Of a stretch of DNA of 64,000 nucleotides, positions 47,475 to 54,600 are shown piece after piece. A program made the position numbers and the translations under genes. How positions within the stretch are numbered: the stretch's first letter is position 1; each line of letters begins with the position of its first letter. The notes beneath the pieces were generated by a model. It made no database searches, was not told the origin of the DNA, and saw only the letters and a list, made by a program, of their open reading frames with translations. The DNA is from Sphingobacterium bambusae. GTDB lineage: Bacteria; Bacteroidota; Bacteroidia; Sphingobacteriales; Sphingobacteriaceae. The stretch is from positions 3,038,001 to 3,102,000 of the forward strand of contig NZ_CP138332.1 of NCBI RefSeq assembly GCF_033955345.1. The letters run 5' to 3'.

Positions 47475-47518
47475 ACACAAAAGCCGATGACATACGTCTA
47501 TCGGCTTTTGTGTTTTTT
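47475..47518 (+). terminator. Rho-independent terminator after wzc
   Basis: A perfect 14-bp stem, ACACAAAAGCCGAT (47475-47488) with ATCGGCTTTTGTGT (47500-47513), followed by a T run. It ends the polysaccharide operon. Confidence 0.9.
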
Positions 47519-47621
47519 ACCTACTCGCTGTAACCCCCTCATATCTCCTCCCTAAAGCGCCTAGCATCCTCCTGCCGTCGCTTCGCTACAAATTTTATTT
47601 TTATCGAAATCGAGAATTGCC

Positions 47622-47637
47622 TTGGCATCAAACTTGC
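47622..47637 (+). promoter_or_regulatory. Candidate sigma54 (-24/-12) promoter
   Basis: TTGGCATCAAACTTGC has GG and GC dinucleotides exactly 12 bp apart, matching the sigma54 pattern TGGCAN-N5-TTGC with a following T. It is 78 bp before the ATG of the nucleotidyltransferase gene. No TAnnTTTG element was found in this gap. Position and spacing are suggestive only. Confidence 0.4.
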
Positions 47638-47715
47638 TTCATCGATGACGTCAACCACCTCTCGCTTTTTAGAAGCAGGCTTGTGTGTTGGCCAACAAGA
47701 AAGAAGTACATACCT

Positions 47716-48687
47716 ATGCAAACAACAAATAGGGCAACACAGCCCATCCTCGTCATTTTGGCAGCCGGCATGGCTAGCCGTTACGGTTCTGCGAAGCAGG
47801 TCGATGGATTTGGCCCCAATAACGAGACAATTATAGATTATTCCATTTACGACGCCATCAAAGCCGGTTTTGGCAAGGTGGTCTTCGTTATTCGCGAAGA
47901 ATTCCTCCCGATTATGCGGGCCAACTTTGATCATAAGTTGCGCGGCAAGATCGAGGTGGCCTACGCTTTTCAAGATTTTAATTTGCAGAAGTTTGGCGTA
48001 GATACCTTGGTAGAGCGCGAGAAGCCTTGGGGTACGGCACATGCCGTCATGAGTGCCGAGCAGGAACTCGACCGTCCATTCTGCGTCATCAACGCCGACG
48101 ATTTTTACGGTTTCGATGCCTTCCAAAAGATGCACAATTTCCTTGTTAACGAAGCGCACGATGAAGAGATGGCCATGGTTGGTTTTCAGATCGGCAACAC
48201 CCTGTCCGAACACGGCTACGTATCGCGTGGCGTATGCGCGCTCAACGAGCAGGGCTATATGCAGAGCGTCACCGAGCGCACCAACATCTACCGCGGGGCA
48301 GATGCCAGTGCCGATAGCATCGTCTACAAAGAAGGCGAGGAGGAGCATCCACTAGCAGAAGACACCTTGGTATCTATGAATTTCTGGGGCTTCACGCCCA
48401 AGATCATTGATGTGGCGCGTTCCCTGTTTCCGGATTTTGTGCAGAAAAACAAAAACAACCCCAAAGCGGAGTTCTTTATACCAACCATTCCCGATTATAT
48501 GGCGAAGATGGGCTTGGCGCAGTTCAAGGTTATCCCTACCTCGTCGCAATGGTTTGGTGTCACCTATAAAGAAGATAAAGCGCAAGTGCGCGACAGCATA
48601 CAGCAGCTGGTAGCTTTTGGGGCTTATCCAAGCGCTTTGTATGCCCCTGCACGGCAGGTGGATACCGCCCTGTACTTGGAACAATAG
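47716..48687 (+). CDS. Sugar-phosphate nucleotidyltransferase family protein
   Basis: 323 residues from the ATG at 47716; the frame extends upstream, but that part has no family character. N-terminal signature VILAAGMASRYGSAKQVDGFGP, a variant of the usual GGxGTRxxPxT loop, then CVINADDFYGFDAF for the metal site. Similar proteins in Bacteroidota are annotated as NDP-sugar pyrophosphorylases with unknown substrate. It probably makes an activated sugar for the polysaccharide. It has a separate promoter after the wzc terminator. Confidence 0.82.
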   Translation: MQTTNRATQPILVILAAGMASRYGSAKQVDGFGPNNETIIDYSIYDAIKAGFGKVVFVIREEFLPIMRANFDHKLRGKIEVAYAFQDFNLQKFGVDTLVEREKPWGTAHAVMSAEQELDRPFCVINADDFYGFDAFQKMHNFLVNEAHDEEMAMVGFQIGNTLSEHGYVSRGVCALNEQGYMQSVTERTNIYRGADASADSIVYKEGEEEHPLAEDTLVSMNFWGFTPKIIDVARSLFPDFVQKNKNNPKAEFFIPTIPDYMAKMGLAQFKVIPTSSQWFGVTYKEDKAQVRDSIQQLVAFGAYPSALYAPARQVDTALYLEQ

Positions 48688-48801
48688 CTTTTTTACGAGC
48701 TTCAACGGCTTTTTCAGCGAGAGAGCACCATGGAGGAGCCATTTACTGCGCACAGCTATTACCGATAGACGGTAAATAGCTGTTGCAACATTTTTTGAAA
48801 A

Positions 48802-48848
48802 CCCACCCTTTTGGGTGGGAAAGTTTACGCCATTGTGCGCTACTTTTG
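48802..48848 (+). promoter_or_regulatory. Inverted repeat plus -7 element before the LuxR-like regulator
   Basis: CCCACCC-TTTT-GGGTGGG is a perfect 7-bp inverted repeat (48802-48819). Exactly 21 bp after it comes TACTTTTG (48841-48848), a full -7 element. The repeat covers the expected -33 region, so it may be the binding site of an activator or repressor. The same layout, with the same spacing, occurs at 51395-51438 upstream of the adhesin operon. Confidence 0.6.
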
Positions 48849-48873
48849 GATTATCATCTACCTACGAAGAACA

Positions 48874-49518
48874 ATGATTAATCTAAAAACGTACAACATG
48901 GCTATAATAGATAGTCGGCCAGCCTATTTATCGAAGCTGCGCGACTATTTCCAACAGTCAACGGCATTCCATTCCATTATTGCCGTAGGTAGTATCGACG
49001 AGTTTTACGATAACCTGGGGAGGCAAGAAATTGATATCGTACTCTGCGGCCTAACGCCGGCTCTGGAAGCTGTACAGTCTATGTTCAGTGATTTGCAGAG
49101 CCGGTCTACAGCCAACAAAATGGTGCTACTCGCACCGCTAGAAGATAAAAACCATATTTTTCAAGGCATATGTTACGGTGCTACGGCATTCCTGCCCGAG
49201 CGCTTACCCTTGCCTATTATGGAGCAACGCCTCCTTTTTCACCTGCAAGACAACTATTGGCTCCATGCCGAGCTTGCTCGCCTCATGTTGCGGTACTTCA
49301 ACCAGCAGTTTGTATGCTCGTCTCGCATCCTGCAACCGCTTTCTGCGATGGAGCAGGGCTTGCTCGAGCTGATCAGCGAGGGCGCCTGCCTGCAAAAGGT
49401 AGCCGAAGCGCAGAAAAGCGAAGCCCACGAAGTGAAGTCCCTTATTGGCGGCATCTTCTACAAGCTGCACCTCATCCACCGCAAAGAGCGGGCTTTAATC
49501 CTAGAACCTGTTAGCTAG
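48874..49518 (+). CDS. Degenerate LuxR/NarL-type response regulator
   Basis: 214 residues from the ATG at 48874 (206 if the ATG at 48898 is used). The N-terminal 115 residues align with a receiver domain, but the phosphoacceptor segment reads DIVLCGLTP (no Asp), the Thr/Ser position is LLAPLED, and the conserved Lys is replaced (AFLPERLPL). The C-terminal 55 residues align with a LuxR HTH (LSAMEQGLLELISEGA, then VKSLIGGIFYKLHL). It therefore probably binds DNA without phosphorylation control. It lies between the nucleotidyltransferase and CpsB copy 2 and probably regulates the locus; its promoter repeat is shared with the adhesin operon. Confidence 0.75.
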   Translation: MINLKTYNMAIIDSRPAYLSKLRDYFQQSTAFHSIIAVGSIDEFYDNLGRQEIDIVLCGLTPALEAVQSMFSDLQSRSTANKMVLLAPLEDKNHIFQGICYGATAFLPERLPLPIMEQRLLFHLQDNYWLHAELARLMLRYFNQQFVCSSRILQPLSAMEQGLLELISEGACLQKVAEAQKSEAHEVKSLIGGIFYKLHLIHRKERALILEPVS

Positions 49519-49568
49519 CGTGATGTAAAAACCGAAAATCAACCCTAAACCCCAAATATCTCCCACAC

Positions 49569-50324
49569 ATGTTCTCTATATTCAACCGCAAACCCCGCTA
49601 TCAAGATTTAAGTTGGATGGCCGTCGATATGCACACGCACCTGTTGCCCGGGCTAGACGATGGCAGCACTTCCGTTGCCGACAGCACCGAGATGATCACG
49701 CGCATGCACAAGCTCGGCATCGTGCAGTTCTACGGCACGCCGCATGTGCAGCAAGATATCTACCCCAACAGCAATACCGCCATCCTCGCCGCCTATCAGC
49801 AGCTGCAGCAAACACCGGCATTGAAGCATATCCATATCGACTACGCTGCAGAGTATACCGTCGAGAAAGCCTTCCTACAACAGGTCATGACCGCTACCGA
49901 CAACCTCTTGGCGCTGGCCGACAATTACGTGCTCATCGGCATGTCCTACGTCAGCGAAAGCCCCTACATTGAGCAGGTGATCAATACCTTGATCATCAAG
50001 GGCTACACCCCGGTGTTGGCCAATGTCGAGCGCTATGTGTACTACCATCAGGATAGCAGTTCCTTAAAGAAATTCAAGGATCTCGGTTGCCTACTGCAGG
50101 TCGGTTTGTTGTCTTGCTACGGCTATTACGGTTCGAAAGAGAAAAATGTGGTCAAGAGCCTGCTGGATCACGGTCTGGTAGATCTGCTGGGCACCGACGT
50201 GCACTATGAAAGGCATGTCAAAGCCATCGAACACTTTGTCGGCAAGCAAGATCTATCGCCCTACTTCGCGGGAAAGATCAAGAACAAAGAGCTTTTTCTG
50301 AACAATCAGGGCATCGACGCGTAA
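49569..50324 (+). CDS. CpsB/CapC-family tyrosine-protein phosphatase (PHP domain), copy 2
   Basis: 251 residues, paralogous to the gene at 24991 over its full length. Motifs are VDMHTHLLPGLDDG, TPHVQQD and GTDVHYERH. At the position of AHPERY in copy 1 it has ANVERYVYYHQ, so one metal ligand (His) is replaced by Asn-Val; activity may be changed. It is the last gene of the polysaccharide region and ends in a strong terminator. Confidence 0.88.
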   Translation: MFSIFNRKPRYQDLSWMAVDMHTHLLPGLDDGSTSVADSTEMITRMHKLGIVQFYGTPHVQQDIYPNSNTAILAAYQQLQQTPALKHIHIDYAAEYTVEKAFLQQVMTATDNLLALADNYVLIGMSYVSESPYIEQVINTLIIKGYTPVLANVERYVYYHQDSSSLKKFKDLGCLLQVGLLSCYGYYGSKEKNVVKSLLDHGLVDLLGTDVHYERHVKAIEHFVGKQDLSPYFAGKIKNKELFLNNQGIDA

Positions 50325-50380
50325 TTCCTTAGCGATAGCGTTCGCCGCCTTCAACCTTGCAAAACCAATCCTAATATACA

Positions 50381-50445
50381 GGTAGCCTCCTTTCGGAACT
50401 TTGGTGTCTGTGGTGGGAGACCTTTCCGGCATAAGGACTACCTTT
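50381..50445 (+). terminator. Imperfect hairpin downstream of the second CpsB gene
   Basis: AGGTAGCCTCCTT at the left is complementary, with one bulge or mismatch, to AAGGACTACCT at the right, followed by TTTCTTT. It precedes the stronger terminator at 50451. Confidence 0.35.
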
Positions 50446-50450
50446 TCTTT

Positions 50451-50497
50451 GGCACAAGATGTTTCTGTTTACTAAACAGGATGCTTGTGCCTTTTTT
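50451..50497 (+). terminator. Rho-independent terminator after the second CpsB gene
   Basis: GGCACAAG (50451-50458) pairs with CTTGTGCC (50484-50491), with an inner CTGTTT/AAACAG stem, followed by six T. The T run is also the first part of the GTCCC repeat array. Confidence 0.85.
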
Positions 50498-50679
50498 TGT
50501 CCCGAAGCCCCGGGACAAGGGCCTTACTTTTGTGGGGCAAAAGTTTACGGCTACGCCGGATTAATACTTTTTTGTCCCATGCTGGGACCGGTTTGTCCCT
50601 AAGCCCGGGACAGGGGCCTTACTTTTGTAGGGCAAAGGTTTACGGCTACGCCGGAGTAATACTTTTTTGTCCCTTTCAG
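50492..50679. repeat. Tandem GTCCC-type repeats (family A)
   Basis: The segment TTTTTTGTCCC occurs at 50492, 50568 and 50663. The block beginning GGGCCTTACTTTTG and ending ATACTTTTTTGTCCC is repeated at an offset of 95 bp with few changes. Each unit holds small hairpins (GTCCC/GGGAC, CTTTTG/CAAAAG). Short frames in these units differ between copies and are not taken as genes. Confidence 0.75.
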
Positions 50680-50875
50680 GGACTGGTTCGTCCCTAAGCC
50701 CGGGACATGGGCGATACTTTTGTGGGGCAAAAGTATCCAAAACCCTGTCGCGAATTTTTGTTGCATCCTTGTTGGGCAGTGCAAGGGCAAATGTCTACAG
50801 ACGCAACAAAAATAAGGCGACGTTGCTGTTAATTAAGGCAGGAGCGGTAATTGTAAAGTTTGATACTTTGTGATA
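50680..50875. repeat. Long copy of family A repeat, left of the adhesin operon
   Basis: About 196 bp nearly identical, in the same orientation, to 60555-60750 on the far side of the adhesin operon (single differences at 50684, in GGGCAGTG, and in the last 25 bp). It contains a perfect 9-bp hairpin ATACTTTTG/CAAAAGTAT at 50714-50736. Confidence 0.85.
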
Positions 50876-50954
50876 AAGTGAAGAGCTGATAGCGGTGATC
50901 TTAAAATTTACCACTACCTTATCGCATTACTCAATACGCATTACGCAATACCAT
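50876..50954. repeat. GTGA-type repeat (family C)
   Basis: GTGAAGAGCTGATAGCGGTGATC followed by an AT-rich hairpin half and the tandem-like string ATTACTCAATACGCATTACGC. The same arrangement recurs at 51256, 60751, 61849 and 62429. It lies between a family A and a family B copy. Confidence 0.65.
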
Positions 50955-51255
50955 AAATAGCGATCGAAAAGCTACATCATACGGTAACCGTTTAACGTAA
51001 CTTTTCCAGTCTCCTTCCAAGTGCTGGGAAACAAAGAACATGTTTGGGGAATCGAGCGATGGACAAAGCCTAGAAATCATGTCGGAATCGCATCCAAAGC
51101 GATTTCGACTTTATTTCAGCTTTGTCAAACATGTTGCTTTGTGCGGGCCGGACTTGTGCGACAAAGCACCTGAAGGGGACAAAGGCTTTTGAGCACTTTT
51201 GGCCTTCAAAAGTGCTGCCCTGCCGCGGCGAGCGGCGGAAAGGGTTGAGGGGGGA
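50955..51255. repeat. Structured repeat (family B), copy 1
   Basis: About 300 bp, similar over its whole length to 61951-62251. It can form at least four hairpins: 51081-51109 (11-bp stem), 51135-51168 (TGCTTTGT/ACAAAGCA), 51192-51216 (perfect 10-bp stem AGCACTTTTG/CAAAAGTGCT) and 51222-51236 (GCCGC/GCGGC). Two stems show compensatory changes relative to copy 2. No reading frame is conserved with confidence. It may be a structured RNA or a non-autonomous mobile sequence. Confidence 0.8.
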
Positions 51256-51356
51256 TAGTGACGAGGCTACAAAGTGACGAGCTGATAGCGGCAATCTTAT
51301 AATTTACCGCTTCCCTAATCGCATTACGCAATACCCACTACGCACTACACTATTGA
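51256..51356. repeat. GTGA-type repeat (family C)
   Basis: GTGACGAGGCTACAAAGTGACG, then CTGATAGCGGCAATC, an AGCGG/CCGCT hairpin and the ATTACGCAATAC-like tandem string. It directly follows family B copy 1. Confidence 0.65.
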
Positions 51357-51394
51357 CATAAATCAATACCTCCTTAATAAATCACCCCAATACT

Positions 51395-51438
51395 ACCCAA
51401 AAGGGTGGGGGAAAATCCAAAACCCGATTTTATCTTTG
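51395..51438 (+). promoter_or_regulatory. Inverted repeat plus -7 element upstream of the adhesin operon
   Basis: ACCC-AAAA-GGGT (51395-51406) lies within ACCCAAAAGGGTGGGG. GGGTGGG (51403-51409) is followed after exactly 21 bp by TATCTTTG (51431-51438), a full -7 element. This copies the layout at 48802-48848. Transcription should start near 51444, leaving a leader of nearly 200 nt before the adhesin start. Confidence 0.6.
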
Positions 51439-51500
51439 TAGGATAATAGTTGAGTTTTAGTGAATATACAACACGTTTATCATCAAAGATAAACCATGCT

Positions 51501-51572
51501 ATGAAAAACAACCGCCTACTTTGGATAAGCGCTTATGAGTTCAAGGATAAGAGGCGAAACCAAGATTATTAG
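51501..51572 (+). CDS. Possible 23-residue leader peptide upstream of the adhesin gene
   Basis: ATG AAA AAC ... TAG, 23 codons, inside the predicted 5' leader. The peptide is basic and contains ISAYEFKDKRRNQD. It resembles the 20-residue ORF at 63523 (ISVYNDLKLRKNRK) in position and composition. Expression is not shown. Confidence 0.3.
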   Translation: MKNNRLLWISAYEFKDKRRNQDY

Positions 51573-51637
51573 CTAAAACCCGTGTAATAACAACAAGTGC
51601 CGGCAGGTGAGCGTGTCTTACCATGCCTAGATAAAAT

Positions 51638-54600
51638 ATGATGTGTACAATCCAACGCGTGGGAAGTTTTTTTGGGGGAAAGCTTACTCTTATCAGCGCA
51701 TTGGTCCTCCTATATACGCTGCTATGGTCCTTGCCGAGCAGCGCTGCAATACCTGCCGCCACCAGCGTGCAACAATCGGCAGATGTTCGTTTTACGCGCA
51801 TTACCGATCGGTCGCGGGTCTACACGAAAGTAGGCGATGTCATTGAATACACCGTCAGCTTGGCAAACCGAGGTCCCGGTGCCATCAGCAGCCTGGTGCT
51901 CACCCATAGCAAGGCCGAGAATACCCAGCCGATCAGTTTGCCCAATATCGATGTCAATGGGCAGCGCACCTTTATCATCTCCTACAGCATTAGCCAGGCC
52001 GATATCGACCGTGGCGCCGTCTACGCCGAGTCCGTCCTTACCGGACGCTATGCCGACAACAGCAGTTTCACCTTACGTTCCGTCGATACCGCGCCGCTGG
52101 ATCCCAGTAGCCCCGGCACGCCGGCGGCGGATCCCAGCTGCTTAAACTGCACCGTCATCCCTATCGTGCAGTCACCCAAGCTGCAGGTGGTGATGAGCAC
52201 TGACCGCTCGCGGCGCTATACCAAAGCCGGCGAACTTATCAACTACGTCATTAGCGTGCGCAATACCGGCAACACCAGTCTGCAGCAGCTGCGCGTCCAT
52301 AGTAAAGATGCCGCAAATACCTTGCTGGGGCAGGCCGTAAGCTTGGCCGTCAACCAAACGCTGACCTTCAGCAGTTCCCACAGCATCACGCAGGCCGATA
52401 TCGATCGCGGCGTGGTATACCAGCAAGTGCAGGCCAGCGCCAGCAGCAACGGTAAAGCCATCAGCCAGGCCTCTGTCGACGGCAACCCTTTGGGCACCAC
52501 CGACCCGCTGCGCTCGCCCGACTGTCCCGACTGTACCGTGGCCCCCATCCAGCGGGAATATAAGCTCAACCTCGTCAAAAGCATAGACCGCAGCAAAACC
52601 TACCAACAGATCGGCGATGAGCTGCTCTACCAAATCACCCTCACCAATGCCGGCAATGTCACGCTCAGCAATGTGCAGGTCAGCGACAATAATGCCACGC
52701 TGCAAGGCAGCGGCAGCTTTGCCAGCCTCTTGGCTGGCGAAACGCAGGTGCTGCAAGCCAAGCGTAGCGTTACGCAGGCCGATATCGATCGGGGCGCAGT
52801 GTACAACCAAGCATCTGTTACGGCCAAAGATCCCGAAGGAAACAGCCTTTCCACCATCTCCATCGATACCAATCCCCTGCTGCCGGCCGATCCGCTTTAC
52901 GATGCCACCTGCCCCAGCTGTACGGTGGTGCCCATTGTGCAGAGCCCCCTGCTCAGCATGGTCAAAACCACCGACCGCAGCCAGCAGCTGCAGAAGGTAG
53001 GCGATGTTGCGCAGTTCAGCATCCGCGTGAAGAACAGTGGCAATGTACCCCTGTATCAGGTCAGCATCACCGACCCTTCGGCGGACAACCGCACGGTGGG
53101 TAGCATTGCCCTCTTGGCTATTGGCGAAGAGCGCAGCTTTACCGCCAGCCACAGCATTACGCAGGCCGATATCGACCGGGGCGCCATTTATAATGTGGCT
53201 GCCGGCACCGCCCGTACGGTTAAAGGTGTTCAAATCAGCAGCCTGTCTACCGACGGCAATCCCCTGCCCAGCACCGATCTCCTGTATGATCCCGCCTGTG
53301 CACACTGCACCGTTATCGCCGTGCAGCAGCAAACGCAGGTACAGCTTCATAAAACCACCGACCATAGCCTTGTCTACAGCAAAGCTGGCGATGTTATTGA
53401 ATATACCGTTGTGGTGCGTAATACCGGCAACACCACCCTCAGCAACCTGCAGCTATCCGGTGTTCGGGGCGAGCAGCGCAGCATAGGCAGCATTGCCGTC
53501 TTGGCCGCGGGCGCCACGCGCAGCTTCCGCACCAGCCATGTCGTTACGCAGGCCGAGCTCGATCGGGGTGCCGTCTACAACCTGGCGCAGGTCAAGGCCG
53601 TCGATCCCAAAGGACGGGAGATCGTGCAAACATCTACCGATCCGCAGCCACAAACCGAGCTGCCCGTAGATCCCGACTGTCCCGATTGCACCATCGTGCG
53701 CCTCAGCCAGCAGCCTGGTATGCAGCTCTTGGAAACCGCCGATAAAACGCTACCCTACAACAAGGTGGGCGACATCGTGAGCTACACCATAACGCTGCGC
53801 AATAGCGGCAACCAAACCCTGCGCGATATTGTGCTCAGCAATGAGAAGTTGCAGCTGGCCGATGCCGGCACGCTAGCACAGTTGGAAGTCGGGCAAAGCC
53901 ATCGTTTCGAAGGTAGCCATGTGGTCACGCAGGCCGATCTAGATCGCGGCGCGGTGTATACGCAGTCCTCGGCCAAAGCCTTGGATCCCAAAGGCAGCAG
54001 CTGGGAGCGGCTTTCCGAAGATGGCGATCCGCTGGGCGCCTTAGATCCCTTGCTGGATCCCGCCTGCGCAGGCTGCACGGTGGCACCCATGCAGCAGCTC
54101 CCCAAAACCGCCTTTATCAAATCCTACAACCGAACCGAGGTATACAATCAGCTGGGTCAGCAAATCAACTATACCATCCGCGTAACCAATACCGGCAACG
54201 TGACCTTACAGGATGTACGCCTGTCGGATACCAATGCCGATATGCAGGATCTGGGCAGCATCGCCCAGCTGGCCGTTGGCGAAACCCGCAGCTTCAGCGC
54301 CACGCATAGCATCACGGCAGCCGATATACAGCAAGGCGTGGTATACAATCAGGCCCTATTGAAAGCCGTTTACGGCAGCCTGCCTTACGAACAAACTTCC
54401 GTGGATAGCCAACCGCTCAGCTCCGATCATCCTTTGTTTGATCCGGCTTGCCCCAGCTGCACCGTCACGCCGGTAGGCTACCTCGATCGCTTGGTGTTGC
54501 AAAAGACCGCCGACCGCAGCCAAACCTACAGCAAGGTGGGCGATGTGATCAGCTACAGCCTGGATGTGCGCAAGGAAGGCAACCGCTCGGTTAACAACCT

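Noticed and set aside
47539..48348. 269-codon frame on the minus strand over the nucleotidyltransferase gene
   Set aside because: The plus-strand gene has clear family motifs; the minus frame has none.
50485..50873. Small plus-strand frames within family A (also 60455-60733)
   Set aside because: They are translations of the tandem repeat with no start signal, and the frame changes between units.
51070..51294. Minus-strand frames within family B (also 62066-62302)
   Set aside because: The frames resemble each other only because the DNA is repeated. Compensatory changes keep hairpins rather than codons, and the partial copy breaks the frame.
52172..53365. Long open frame of 397 codons on the minus strand, antisense to the adhesin gene
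   Set aside because: It follows from the GC-rich, repetitive codon pattern of the adhesin repeats. It has no signal, domain or start context, and its sequence simply mirrors the repeat unit.
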